Source of the DNA: Novosphingobium sp. G106
GTDB lineage: Bacteria > Pseudomonadota > Alphaproteobacteria > Sphingomonadales > Sphingomonadaceae
NCBI RefSeq assembly: GCF_019075875.1
Contig: NZ_JAHOOZ010000001.1
Location: forward strand, 1 to 64,000
Length of the DNA stretch: 64,000 nt
Direction: 5' to 3'
The position numbers and the translations under genes were made by a program. Positions 40,036 to 49,953 of the stretch are shown here, piece by piece (within the stretch, counting starts at the first letter, position 1; the number at the start of each line of letters is the position of its first letter). The notes under the pieces were generated by a model. The model searched no databases. It was not told where the DNA came from and was given only the letters and a program-made list of their open reading frames with translations.

Positions 40036-41355
40036 TCAGGCGGTTTCGGCGTGCTTCATGAACATCTGCACGATGTCTCCAGACGTGATCGGACGCGCCT
40101 CTTCCCCTTCGGCGAGGGGGGCCGAGCCGCCGCTCGAGCGAACTGACGTATCGACGCCCTGCTCCGCCGCTTGGCGCCGCAGAGCCGCCACGGTTAGGTC
40201 TTCGCGGCGATGATGCTGGAACGGATCGAACTTGAAATCCCGCATGGCATTGCCGTGGGTTATCTTTTCGATCTGGACCTCTGTCAGATGCTTAATCGTA
40301 TCCCACAGGCGTTCTGGAACGTGGGGCCACAGCGTGTCGGAATGCGGATAGTCGCATTCGTAGGCGATATTGTCTTCGCCGATTTCGTCGATGTTCTTCA
40401 GGCCATAGGCATCGTCGATGAAGCAGCTCGTGAAGTGCTGCTTGAACACTTCGCTCGGCTTTCGCGACCCAAAAATTGCGTTAGAATGGGTCCAGGCCTT
40501 GTGCTGTTCGTGCGAGAAGTCGGCGCGTTCCATCAGATAGGGAACCCAGCCGATGCCGCTTTCCGACAGGGCGATGCGTAATGTCGGATGGTTTCGGAGC
40601 GCCTTGAGGTTCAGCCAATCGGCTGCGCCGATCGACACCGACATCGGCATTGTCGTGATCCAGGCTTCAATCGGCGTTTCCATCGACGCGTGCGGCGCGG
40701 GATTGCCGCCGCCAATGTGCAGGCAAAGCGTTGTGCCGACTTCCGCCGCGACCGCATAGAGCGGTTCCCAATAGGGATTGTGGATGCTGGGCAGCCCGCG
40801 CACGGTCGGATTATCGTTCAACGAAACGGCATGACAGCCCTTGTCCGACAGTCGCCTGATCTCCGCCACTGTCGCGTCCATGTCCCACACCGGCAAGAGC
40901 CCGCAGGGGATAAAGCGGCCGGGATAAGCGCCGCACCACGCGTCCACATGCCAATCATTGTAGGCCCGCAAGTGGGTAAGTGCCTGCGCCTTGTCCTCCG
41001 CCTGGATGAACAGCCCCCCGTCGATCATCGGGAAGCTGGCAAAATTGAGCGACGCTGCGACACCGTTGATGTTCATGTCGGCGATGCGGGCATCGACGTC
41101 GTAGCACCCCGGGCGAAGCTGGTCGAACGAGGTTGGCTCCATGCCGTATTCCTCGCGCGGACGCCCGACGACGGCATTGAGCCCGACCGACGGGATGCTC
41201 TTGCCTTGGTATTCCCAAAAATTGGTGCCGTCGGTTTTCGTGCGCAGCTTGGGTGCGGTCGCCAGCGCTTCACCCGAGAGGTGCTTGTCGAACATATCTC
41301 CCGGCTCGGTGATGTGATCGTCTACGCTAATGATCACGAGATCGTTCATACCCAT
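40036..41355 (-). CDS. amidohydrolase-2 family metal-dependent hydrolase
   Basis: 439 residues from ATG 41355 behind AAGGCGA. The start ISVDDHITEPGDMF carries the first metal-ligand region, where His-x-His is reduced to Asp-His as in many decarboxylase-like members. LCLHIGGGNP and the late ECDYPHSDTLWP complete the TIM-barrel site. Homologues act on aromatic or cyclic acids, hydrolysing or decarboxylating them. First gene of the minus-strand unit reading into the SDR and the aldehyde dehydrogenase. Confidence 0.88.
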   Translation of the reverse strand: MGMNDLVIISVDDHITEPGDMFDKHLSGEALATAPKLRTKTDGTNFWEYQGKSIPSVGLNAVVGRPREEYGMEPTSFDQLRPGCYDVDARIADMNINGVAASLNFASFPMIDGGLFIQAEDKAQALTHLRAYNDWHVDAWCGAYPGRFIPCGLLPVWDMDATVAEIRRLSDKGCHAVSLNDNPTVRGLPSIHNPYWEPLYAVAAEVGTTLCLHIGGGNPAPHASMETPIEAWITTMPMSVSIGAADWLNLKALRNHPTLRIALSESGIGWVPYLMERADFSHEQHKAWTHSNAIFGSRKPSEVFKQHFTSCFIDDAYGLKNIDEIGEDNIAYECDYPHSDTLWPHVPERLWDTIKHLTEVQIEKITHGNAMRDFKFDPFQHHRREDLTVAALRRQAAEQGVDTSVRSSGGSAPLAEGEEARPITSGDIVQMFMKHAETA

Positions 41356-41593
41356 GATGTGTCGCCTTTTTACGGCCGTCAGGCCTTGAGTTAAGCTCAA
41401 TCCCAGCGCCGCGGCAGGGAATCGATCGCGATGATGTTACGAGCATGGAACGTCGCCGCTGTGCTCTCATCGAAGCCCGGCGCCAGCCGGCACATTTCCG
41501 TATCCGCTCGTCAAAATTAAACACACCGTCGGAACGTCGATAAACGTATTTGTCCTGCCATGGTTGAACTGATGCCGCCGGCCAAGAGTCCCG

Positions 41594-43846
41594 TCAGAAC
41601 AGGACACCAAGACGCGCACCCGCGGTGACGGGCTGTGACCAGACCGCGTAATCGCCCGTGAAGGAGCCATTATAGGCCATCTTGTAAGACTTGTTTGTCA
41701 CGTTATTTGCATAGACTGTGATTTTGTAGCGATCGTCCATGTCCGAGAGGCTCGCCTGCAGATTGAGCGTGGCATACGCGCCCTGACGGAAACGCTGTAC
41801 CTTCTGCATGGCCGGCGAGGCGGTTGAGCCATAAAGCGAGGGATTGTTGGGGACGAAGGATGATGTGAACTGCACGTTTCCGGCGAGGTTAAGTTTGCCG
41901 CCCGCGATCCCTTCGATCGTATAGTCCAGCGCGGCATTCCCCGAAAATTCCGGTGCCCGCGCCATCTCTTGATCGGTCCAATCCTGGACTTGATTAGTGA
42001 TGTTAGTCTGAGTGAGGGAATTTAAGCCCGTTCCCAGTGCATTGGCAAATGCACCATATCTTGCATGTAGATAGGCAACCCCAATTCGCGCATTGAGGTT
42101 GTGCACCGGCTGGGCAGAGAGCAGGGCATCTACCCCGTAAACCTTTGCCTTGGGCGAGTTGCTAACGATATTGATCAAGCCGCCAGATGGAAGGAGCTGT
42201 GTTTGACCAACTTGCAAATCACGGTAATCATAATAAAAACCCGCCGTCTCGAATTGAAACACAGAATTGGCGGTTTTTAAGCCTATCTCGTAAGCAGTGT
42301 TTCGTTCGGGTTTGAACGGGTTAAACTGTCCATTCGCGTCGGGACCATTGGGATTGAACCCGCCGGTCCGAAATCCTCTTGAAATAGATGCATACACATT
42401 AGTGCGGGGGCTGATCTCGTAACGCACAGACGCCTTCGGCGTAAAAGCGTCGAACTTAACGTTTTGATCCATAGGGGCAATTATTACCGCATTTGTGGTG
42501 CGGCTGTATCTGGCAAATCGTACACGTTTATCTTCGTGTGTGTAACGCGCGCCAACGTTGAGAACGAACTGGTCCGTTACGTTAAGCGAAGCATCCACGT
42601 AGCCGGCGAAGGCCTCCGCGTTGAGTTGGATCGAGGTTCGCGTGTTGCCAGAGAAAGGGCCAAAACCGAGGGAGTTGGTCGACTTCAAATCATCGTGATA
42701 GTAGCTGGCGCCGACTATCAAATTCAATCCCTCGATAGTAGTCACGTTGAAATCGAGCGTCTGTTGGATCGTCTTTTGAGTAAAATCGGCCGTCGAGATG
42801 ATGAGGTCTGCAGGACTGGAGTCGAAATCGTAGGCGCTTTTTGTCTTGCGAACCGCATAGCCAGTGTACGAGGTAATTTTTCCGGATCCGGCACTATGCT
42901 CGAGCTTAAAAGTGCCCTCGCCGAGTTTTACTCTTTGGACGGACGGAATTGTTCCCGAGGCTGTCCGGGGTTGGGCAGCCCTGGCGGGCGGCGCAGGCAG
43001 CAGTGGCGAGGCATGATCAAAGACAGTGAAGATGACACCGCGGGGATCCGATGCCAGCGCGTAATTGGCGCCGATGGTCGCAGTGGTGTTTTCACCCAGA
43101 TCGAATGCGAGCTTCGCGCGCGCCGACCTCTGTTTTATCGGGGCGGCGTTGCCGACAACCCGGCCAGTGCTGTCGAGCTGCTTGTAGTAACCATCGCTTT
43201 CGCGGTTGTAGGCGGACAGGCTGAAGCGGATCTTGTCCGTCACTGGGCCAGAGAGGTAACCGCTGAGGGAGACTTCGTCGTAACGGGCATACCCTGCTTC
43301 AAATTTGCCGGTCAGTACATCGGACGGCGCCTTGGTGTTCATGAGGATGGCTCCGCCCGTGGCGTTGCGTCCCCACAGCGTGCCCTGCGGACCCTTCAGA
43401 ATTTCGATACTTGCCAAGTTGGAGATGTCGCCGTTGATCGAAAGATTGTCCGGAACATAGAAGCCATCGACGTAGATCGCGACGTTATTCTCGAACCCCA
43501 CGCCGGTAGTCAGGGTCGTAATGCCGCGGATTGCGGGCTGCGTGCAGCAGCCGGCAAAATTGATCTGAACGCCTGGCGCCAGTCGGTTAAGGTCGTGCAC
43601 ACTGACTACGCCGGATTTTGCGACGGACTCTTCGGAAATCGCGACGATCGACATTGGCACATCGGCCAGTCTTTCGTCACGGCGCTGACCAGTAACAACG
43701 ATGTCAGCCGGAGAGTACGCAACAGCAGACTCGGAAGCAGGGGAGGGCTTCGACTGGGCGCAAGCGGGACTGGTCGCCAGCGACAACAATGCCGCTCCGC
43801 TGAGCAAAGCAATCTTGAACGGATCGAATATGCGTGAACCCATCAT
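41594..43846 (-). CDS. TonB-dependent outer-membrane receptor
   Basis: 750 residues. A signal peptide (residues 1-30, ending ACAQ) and TonB-box region (ADIVVTGQR) are followed by the plug (DVPMSIVAIS, CCTQPAIRGI, ILKGPQGTLWGRNATGGAI) and a 22-strand-type barrel ending in VTAGARLGVLF with terminal Phe. It would import a specific large or hydrophobic compound using the proton-motive force through TonB. Its place between the amidohydrolase unit and the acyl-CoA synthetase suggests it takes up the pathway substrate. Confidence 0.93.
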   Translation of the reverse strand: MMGSRIFDPFKIALLSGAALLSLATSPACAQSKPSPASESAVAYSPADIVVTGQRRDERLADVPMSIVAISEESVAKSGVVSVHDLNRLAPGVQINFAGCCTQPAIRGITTLTTGVGFENNVAIYVDGFYVPDNLSINGDISNLASIEILKGPQGTLWGRNATGGAILMNTKAPSDVLTGKFEAGYARYDEVSLSGYLSGPVTDKIRFSLSAYNRESDGYYKQLDSTGRVVGNAAPIKQRSARAKLAFDLGENTTATIGANYALASDPRGVIFTVFDHASPLLPAPPARAAQPRTASGTIPSVQRVKLGEGTFKLEHSAGSGKITSYTGYAVRKTKSAYDFDSSPADLIISTADFTQKTIQQTLDFNVTTIEGLNLIVGASYYHDDLKSTNSLGFGPFSGNTRTSIQLNAEAFAGYVDASLNVTDQFVLNVGARYTHEDKRVRFARYSRTTNAVIIAPMDQNVKFDAFTPKASVRYEISPRTNVYASISRGFRTGGFNPNGPDANGQFNPFKPERNTAYEIGLKTANSVFQFETAGFYYDYRDLQVGQTQLLPSGGLINIVSNSPKAKVYGVDALLSAQPVHNLNARIGVAYLHARYGAFANALGTGLNSLTQTNITNQVQDWTDQEMARAPEFSGNAALDYTIEGIAGGKLNLAGNVQFTSSFVPNNPSLYGSTASPAMQKVQRFRQGAYATLNLQASLSDMDDRYKITVYANNVTNKSYKMAYNGSFTGDYAVWSQPVTAGARLGVLF

Positions 43847-44273
43847 TATCCCCCCTCGGCGGACCTTAGCTATCTCGCGAAAACAGACGTCACAGCCGGT
43901 TCAAAAAATGCAGCTATAGGCGCGTATTGCATTTGTCAACGACGGGCCATTGGTGGCGGAGCGCTATATGGTTCATCGGTCAAGACGGCGGTCACTGCGA
44001 CGTTCATGCCATTGCGGCGGGTGGCGAAAACTACGCAATCGAGTCCGGCGAACCGGATGCTGAAACCCTCGGCCTGTGGCTTGAAGCCGCGGTGTTCCAG
44101 CCTTTCTAAGAGTGAAATAAACATAGAGAGTTGCAAATTATATATGCGTGCGTATCAGGGTCTCTCCCGTGTGAATGCATGAGCAAAAGAGCATTAGATC
44201 CTTCGCGGTTCTGCACAGCTCGAAGTCCATCCCGGATGACGTTACGAAACATTCCAGATTTCGAGAGCCAGTT
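43847..44273. other. intergenic region with divergent promoters
   Basis: This 427-bp stretch separates the receptor from the acyl-CoA synthetase and must hold both promoters. A minus-strand frame of about 63 codons (43936-44124, MFISLLERLEHRGFKPQAEG) may be a small gene but lacks a ribosome site. TTGCA words occur at 43927 and 44132. Confidence 0.45.
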
Positions 44274-45936
44274 ATGAAATGGACTGAAAAAACCGATCCT
44301 AGCGGCTTCCAGACTCGGTGGTCGGACGAACTCGCCCAACGTTATCTCGGGGAGGGTCACTGGACCGATAGTACTCTCGTGGATGCTGCCCGCACCGCAG
44401 TGGCCCTGGATCCGGACCATCTCTTGCTCATAGAAGGCGAGAGGCGACTAACCCGCCGGGACGCCTGGGAACAGGCCCTCAGGCTTGCTGGGTTCTTCCT
44501 GTCACGCGGCCTCAGACCGGGCGACGTCATCTCTTTCCAGCTTCCCAACTGGATTGAAACCGCGATCATCGCCCTTGCCGCGCGAATGACCGGGCTTGTC
44601 ATCAACCCGGTTCCACCGATCTACCGAGAATCGGAACTCGCCTATATCCTCGCCGATTGCCGCTCGAAGCTGATCTTCGTTCCTGGCACGTTCCGGAAGC
44701 ACGATTATCGCGCAATGCTGGACGGATTGCGAGCCTCGCTGCCGCACCTACAGGAGGTCGTGGTCGTGCGCGACAATGGGGGGGCTCACTTGGGAAGACG
44801 CGATGACCCTCGCGCCCGCCGACGAGGCGTCCTTGCCGGAGGTTGATCCCGCCTCCGTGATGATGGCCATGTATACCTCTGGCACTACCGGCAAACCGAA
44901 GGGTGTGCTGCACACCCACTACAGCTATGACCATCGTGCCCGTGCCATGGGCGAGGCTTGGAAGATCGGCCCGGACGATGTCGTGTTCATGCCCTCGCCG
45001 GTCACCCACATCACTGGTGCGCTCTGGGCATTCGATATGACCTGGATCCATGGCTCGGCCAGCGTGCTGATGGACGTCTGGACCGCCGAGGAAGGCGTTC
45101 GCTGCATCGAGGAGCACCGCTGCACAGTGAACGGCGGTGCAACACCCTTCTTGCAGCAACTGCTGGATACGGCTGGCGATCGCCCCGAAGCCATCGCGTC
45201 GCTGCGCCTGTTCTTCTGCGGCGGCACGACGGTTTCGCCCGATCTCATCCGCAAGGCGAGCGAAACCTTCCCGAATTGTCTCTTCTTCCGTTGCTATGGT
45301 TCGACCGAGATGGTTACCGCGACACTGGGCATCCGGGATCGTTCGCAGGCCCGACTTGGTGCCGAAACGGACGGCGAAATCGTCTATCCTGCGGAGTTGA
45401 AAATCGTTGACCCGGCCGGCGACTCGCCGCTTCCCGAAGGTGAGGAAGGAGAGATCGTCGCCCGCGGTCCGGGCCTGTTTTTCGGTTATGCCCATCCTTC
45501 GGACAACGATGGCAATTTCGACCAGGAGGGCTTCTTCCGCATGGGTGACCTCGGCCGCATTGTGCACGGCAACTATATCGTCATCACCGGGCGCAAGAAG
45601 GACATCATCATCCGTTCGGGCGAAAACATCAGCCCCAAGGAAGTGGAGGACCTACTCTACACGCATCCGGCTGTGGCGGATGTCGCGATCGTCGCGATGC
45701 CGAGCCCAACGACGGGCGAGAAGGGCTGCGCTTTCATCATCCCACGTCCAGGCACCTCGGTCGACCTGCCCGAGATCCGCCGCTTCCTGGACGCGGCGGG
45801 TCTCGCGCGGCAGAAGTTTCCCGAACATCTGGTCTTGGCCGAGGATTTGCCTCGTGTTCCGTCAGGCAAGATCAAAAAGGATGTTCTGCGCATCCGCGCC
45901 AGAGAGATCGCAGAAGCAGAGGGCTTGCCCCGCTAA
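44274..45936 (+). CDS. AMP-dependent acyl-CoA synthetase (one frame break)
   Basis: About 553 residues from ATG 44274. The AMP motif YTSGTTGKPKGVLHTH, FRCYGSTEM, the Asp hinge region FFRMGDLGRI, TGRKKDIIIRSGENISP and the C-terminal lysine in PSGKIKKDVLR are intact. It activates a carboxylic acid with ATP and CoA; substrate unknown, probably a cyclic acid from the surrounding genes. The frame breaks in a run of seven Gs near 44777; one base fewer restores it. It forms the natural entry to the acyl-CoA steps encoded further right. Confidence 0.9.
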
Positions 45937-45987
45937 CTGGGCCCGGGACACGGATGCAACGCGCGCATCGATATTGGGAGAGGAAGC

Positions 45988-46350
45988 ATGATCTTCCGTA
46001 AGACGATCGCCCGCGCCGCGGCAGGTCTCATTCTATCCGTCCAACCCGCGGCAGCGGCCAGCGAATCCGCTGGTGCTCCGGTCGCCGCTGCTGATCGAGC
46101 GCTGCCGCAGGTATTGGGCCCGATTCCGGTGACCGCGCAGTCGAGGCCGTTTCTCGGTGCGCCAGCAGCAGCAATCCAAGCCGCCGGCTATGTCGAGGAA
46201 GAGTATTTCCTCTCCGGCAACGCTAACACTTATGATTAGACCGGATATCGCCGCAATGTGAAGGTGGTCGCAGGGTCCGGCAAATACGTCACGCGGATAC
46301 TGGTGATGCGGCCGCGCGATCCGGCGAAGTTCAGCGACAATGCCGACCAT
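45988..46350 (+). pseudogene. N-terminal fragment of an exported alpha/beta-hydrolase-domain protein
   Basis: A signal peptide is followed by PVTAQSRPFLGAP, GYVEEEYFLSGNANTYD, an in-frame TAG at 46237, and then YVTRILVMRPRDPAKFSDNA. This is the start of the alpha/beta-hydrolase domain family often seen as secreted proteins in sphingomonads. The catalytic part is absent: the frame passes into unrelated sequence after about 46350. Directly behind the acyl-CoA synthetase. Confidence 0.7.
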
Positions 46351-46395
46351 CGTGCCTATGTGGCCAAATTCTCGTCAGCGACTGACCGGTTGCTC

Positions 46396-46939
46396 TCAGA
46401 GCGACGGATTTCTGCATAGGATGCTGCCCCCATGAAGGTGTTCGCCAATGAGTCACCCTTTCGGCCAAACATTGACCGACTGGTCCCTGCTCAATCACTG
46501 ATCTGGGCAGAGTCTGCAAGAAGCTGGGCCAGCCTGTCTGACTGAATCCCCGAACGTTTCTGTGTGGGCCCCGCACCGCGAACAGTCCAAAAGAAACCAG
46601 AGCGGGACCGCGCGCCCAGTACCCGGCGTGCCGGCGCCCACGGCAAGTTTCGCAATATATATGCCCGAAGCTGGGAGGTGTCGATGATCAGGCAGGTGGG
46701 GCCGGACAGCGCGGTCATCCACCAGATCCAAGCCGCTCGGCCAGCGTCAATCATTCCAAATCGATTTGCCAATGAAATGTATCTGTTGCAATAAGATTTG
46801 GCGCAGAAAATCCCGCTTAGCAGGCGTCCGGGTGCCCACGCCGGCACAGATCGCTTCTGCGAAATCGTGCGCGGATTTGCCAATGCCTGGTGTCACGCGA
46901 TGAAGGCGGACGCCCGGGAAGAAGGGAAGGGACTGCCTC
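46396..46939. other. gene-free stretch before SDR operon
   Basis: No coding frame here has a start site or a recognisable domain. Frames on the minus strand (46491-46883) look random. A candidate operator (CTGTTGCAAT) lies at 46783, and GGAAGGGAAGG before the next start codon is the only other clear signal. Confidence 0.5.
46783..46792 (+). promoter_or_regulatory. candidate shared operator, copy 1
   Basis: CTGTTGCAAT, 148 bp upstream of the SDR start. Its reverse complement occurs at 56430 and 59960, both in intergenic regions of the same cluster. Regulator unknown. Confidence 0.4.
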
Positions 46940-47719
46940 ATGCGAATCGATTCCACCATCGCCGCCGTCGTCACCGGCGGTGCATCGGGCCTCGGCCTCG
47001 CCACGGTGAACGCGCTGTGCGAAGCGGGAGTGAAGGTGGCGATCTTCGACCTCAATGCCGAATCCGGCGCTCGCGCGGCCGAGGCAACCGGAGCCGTCTT
47101 CTGCCAAGCCGACGTGCTGTCCGACGACAGCCTCGACGCTGCCTTCGCCAAAGCGCGCGCGGCGAACGGGCAGGAACGTATCCTCGTCTCCTGCGCTGGC
47201 GGCGGCAATGCCAGGACCACGATCCGCAAGGACCGCGAGACTGGAGCGCTAATGGTGTTCCCAACGGCGGAGTTCGCCCGGGTGGTCAACCTCAACGCCG
47301 TGGGCACATTCGCCACGATCACGCGCTTTGCGGCGGGAGCCGCGACGCTCGATCCGGTCGGCGGCGAGCGTGGCGCGATCGTCTGCACCGCCTCTGTCGC
47401 GGCGCAGGACGGGCAGATGGGGCAGGCGGCCTATGCCGCCGGCAAGGCGGCGATCGCCGGCATGACGCTGCCGATCGCGCGCGACCTCGCGCGCTTCGGC
47501 ATCCGCATCAACACTATCCTGCCGGGCATCTTCAGCACGCCACTGATGAACCAGGCGGGGCAGGAGATGAAGGACCGGCTGAGCGCGATGACCGCCTATC
47601 CGAACCGTTTCGGCGATCCGGCGGAATATGCCAGCCTCGCGCTCGAGCTCTGCCGAAACACCTATATGAACGCGCAGGCTATCCGGCTCGACGCCGGTAT
47701 ACGCTTCGCGGCGAAGTAA
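46940..47719 (+). CDS. SDR family oxidoreductase (HSD10-like)
   Basis: 259 residues. TGGASGLGLA at 12-21, then VAIFDLN (Asp, suggesting NAD(H)), AGGGNART, the Ser in CTASVAAQDG and the YAAGK pair. The long insert between strands 4 and 5 and the C-terminal NTYMNAQAIRLDAG resemble type II 3-hydroxyacyl-CoA or steroid dehydrogenases, so an acyl-CoA substrate is likely. First gene of a plus-strand unit with DUF3237 and NTF2-fold genes. GGAAGGGAAGG precedes ATG 46940. Confidence 0.9.
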   Translation: MRIDSTIAAVVTGGASGLGLATVNALCEAGVKVAIFDLNAESGARAAEATGAVFCQADVLSDDSLDAAFAKARAANGQERILVSCAGGGNARTTIRKDRETGALMVFPTAEFARVVNLNAVGTFATITRFAAGAATLDPVGGERGAIVCTASVAAQDGQMGQAAYAAGKAAIAGMTLPIARDLARFGIRINTILPGIFSTPLMNQAGQEMKDRLSAMTAYPNRFGDPAEYASLALELCRNTYMNAQAIRLDAGIRFAAK

Positions 47720-47729
47720 GGGGAATACA

Positions 47730-48158
47730 GTGATCGAACTGATTCCGCTCTGCACCGCTATCATTGATGTTGCGCCTCCGCTTGCCGTCGGAGCCGGGCC
47801 GGCAGGCGTTCGAAGCATCAGCGATATCCGCTCTGTCCGAGTTGAGGGCGACCGCATGCGCGCGAGCCTCGCAGGCGCTGCCGCGGCGGATTGGATGGTG
47901 CTGAACGGCGTGGTCGGGATCATCGACGTGCGCATGACGCTGCGCACCGACGACGATGCGCTGATCTTTGTTCAGTACGGCGGCAGGCTCGATCTGGCGA
48001 ATCGGGCCGACGGCCTCTTTGCGCACGTCGCGCCCGTATTCGAAACCGGTGACGAGCGCTATGCGTGGCTGAATGCGATACAAGCGATCGGGAAGGGCCG
48101 GCTCGTGACGGGCCCCGACGGTACGCGGATCGAATATGAGTTCTGCGAAGTGCGCTAA
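47730..48158 (+). CDS. DUF3237 family protein
   Basis: 142 residues from GTG 47730, ten bases after the SDR stop. The pattern DWMVLNGVVGIIDVRMTLRT, FVQYGGRLD and the C-terminal EYEFCEV marks DUF3237, a small beta-barrel family without assigned function, common in catabolic clusters. Its stop overlaps the next start (TAATG). Confidence 0.83.
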   Translation: MIELIPLCTAIIDVAPPLAVGAGPAGVRSISDIRSVRVEGDRMRASLAGAAAADWMVLNGVVGIIDVRMTLRTDDDALIFVQYGGRLDLANRADGLFAHVAPVFETGDERYAWLNAIQAIGKGRLVTGPDGTRIEYEFCEVR

Positions 48159-48511
48159 TGAACGACATGACGCTCGAAGATCTGAACGCCTTCAACATCG
48201 AATGGCTGCGGTCTTGGACCGCGAAGGACATTGCCCGCATCGCGGCGATGTACGCCGAGGATTGCAGCTACAAGGACGGCGCCAACACCATGGGCCTGAG
48301 CGGGCGCACGATGCTGGTGGCCTATATCGAGAAGCTGTTCCCGGCGGTGCCCGACTGGATCTACACGCCCGACGAGATCTGGCCGGTCGAAGGCGGTTTC
48401 TGCGCGCGCTGGTTCCTCGACATGGGCGGGAAGAAGTTGCGTGGCTTCGAACTCGTCCTGCTCCGCGGGCGCGAGATCGTCGCCAACGAGGTCTATACGC
48501 ACGAACTCTAG
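48158..48511 (+). CDS. NTF2-fold (SnoaL-like) protein
   Basis: 117 residues. Helix FNIEWLRSWTAKDIARIAAM, then YAEDCSYKDGAN and WFLDMGGKKLRGFELV form the cone-shaped NTF2 fold used by polyketide cyclases, ketosteroid isomerase and limonene-type epoxide hydrolases. It may isomerise, hydrolyse or cyclise a pathway intermediate. Translationally coupled to DUF3237. Its stop overlaps the convergent phosphotransferase gene by 4 bp. Confidence 0.78.
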   Translation: MNDMTLEDLNAFNIEWLRSWTAKDIARIAAMYAEDCSYKDGANTMGLSGRTMLVAYIEKLFPAVPDWIYTPDEIWPVEGGFCARWFLDMGGKKLRGFELVLLRGREIVANEVYTHEL

Positions 48512-49953
48512 GTAATTGCTGCCAGCCCGTCCCAATCTTGCACCGCTGCGGTATTGCGGGTGACAAGCACCTCGAGGAGCTGTGCGTTGTGTGCGTTTCG
48601 CTCGACAAAAGCGGCGGCGATCACCGTAAGCCACAGGCCCGAGACGATGTGGCGCCGATAGCTCTCGAGCGCTCTCTCGACCGTGTAATGCGGATCGGCC
48701 GCGGCCATCAGGCGCGCATGTTCGGCAATTAGATCGCGCTCGCAGGCGCGTCGCTCTTCGACCGACAGGCTGCCGGAGAGAAAATAGGCGACGTCGTGCT
48801 GCGGATCGCCGCTGCCGAGGCTCTGCCAGTCGATCAGGCAGGCGCGCAGGCTTTCGCCCTTGTCCTCGAACAGGACGTTGTCGACCCGCGGGTCGCCGTG
48901 AATCAGTGTGCGATAGGCGGGTACGTGTTCGAGCCAGCGTTCGGTGAGCGCACCGAAGCGATCGATTACGGCGAAGGATGCAGCGGGGATGCGGTCGCCC
49001 AGCCAGTCGCGCAGCTCGGCCGCGCCCTTGGCATAGGCTGGGAGCAGCGGCCTGGGGCGGCTCAGCCAGGCGAGTTCGAACAAGTCCGGCCGCTGGCAAT
49101 AGCCGCGGTGGAAGCGCGCCAGTTCGCGAACGACGGCGCCGGCTTCGGTAACCGAGCAGCCGGCGATCTGGTCGCCTGCGCGCGCCGTGCCGGACAAGTC
49201 CTCGATTAGCAGGTTGCTCAGGCCGCTATTGTCGCTGGCGCCATAGTAGAGCCGCGGCACGCGAAAGGCGGGCGCGTCGCCGAACAGCGCATAAGCCTGG
49301 CACTCGCGTTCGAACGGGCTGATCGCGCTGGCGCCGCCCGGCCACTTGCCGATCTTGCAGATCGCGCTGCGCGGCGCGATGATGTGGCCGTCATTGTAGG
49401 CCGCGCGCACCCGCACAGTGGCGCTGGTGGTGCCGTGCCCGATCGGGGTGATCTCGGGTTCCATTGCCAGACGTTGCACCGCGACCGCACCGCCCGCGGC
49501 GAACGCGCGCTGCAGCCAGTCGGCAGTGATCCCAGCCGGCGCCTCGATCAGCAGCGGCGGCTCCAGCGCGGCGAGATCGAACATGTCGCCGTCCTCGCCC
49601 CAGAAACCTTTGGCATAGCTCGAGTTCCAGCAGCGGGTGAAGCGACCGTCTTGCGCCTCGAACACTTCGATCCCGCACAAAGTGATGTCGCGCCCGTCGC
49701 GGCTCACCATGTTCCAAACCGAGGTGACGAATGTGTCGTCGGCATGGAGCACCCGGTGGGTGAACAGCGGCTTCATCGCCAGGCTGCGGTGGATGCGGAC
49801 GATCTGCTCGTCGTGGCTGAGCGTGGTGACGAAGCCCGGATCGTGGCGGATGATCGGATCGGCGCAAACCTCACGGACGAGCTCGACCTCGCCGGCATTG
49901 TAGATCTGCTCCCAATAGATCTCGATCAGCTCGCGCGGCGTGCGGACGGTCAT
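48508..49953 (-). CDS. NTF2-fold domain fused to aminoglycoside-phosphotransferase-like kinase
   Basis: 481 residues in one uninterrupted frame. Residues 1-130 form an NTF2/SnoaL-like domain (ELIEIYWEQIYNAGEVELVR, FEAQDGRFTRCWN). Residues about 140-481 form an APH/choline-kinase-like fold with the catalytic loop YRTLIHGDPRVDNVLFED and metal motif LIDWQSLGSGDPQHDVAYFL. It may phosphorylate a hydroxylated intermediate. The start overlaps the stop of the GFA gene as ATGA. The fused architecture is unusual. Confidence 0.85.
   Translation of the reverse strand: MTVRTPRELIEIYWEQIYNAGEVELVREVCADPIIRHDPGFVTTLSHDEQIVRIHRSLAMKPLFTHRVLHADDTFVTSVWNMVSRDGRDITLCGIEVFEAQDGRFTRCWNSSYAKGFWGEDGDMFDLAALEPPLLIEAPAGITADWLQRAFAAGGAVAVQRLAMEPEITPIGHGTTSATVRVRAAYNDGHIIAPRSAICKIGKWPGGASAISPFERECQAYALFGDAPAFRVPRLYYGASDNSGLSNLLIEDLSGTARAGDQIAGCSVTEAGAVVRELARFHRGYCQRPDLFELAWLSRPRPLLPAYAKGAAELRDWLGDRIPAASFAVIDRFGALTERWLEHVPAYRTLIHGDPRVDNVLFEDKGESLRACLIDWQSLGSGDPQHDVAYFLSGSLSVEERRACERDLIAEHARLMAAADPHYTVERALESYRRHIVSGLWLTVIAAAFVERNAHNAQLLEVLVTRNTAAVQDWDGLAAIT

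Noticed and set aside
40036..41355. Classical ring-hydroxylating or ring-cleaving dioxygenase in the catabolic cluster
   Set aside because: No Rieske, extradiol or intradiol signatures were found in any frame; only amidohydrolase, cupin and SDR types are present.
46491..46883. 130-codon minus-strand frame
   Set aside because: Composition looks random, with no domain or start signal.
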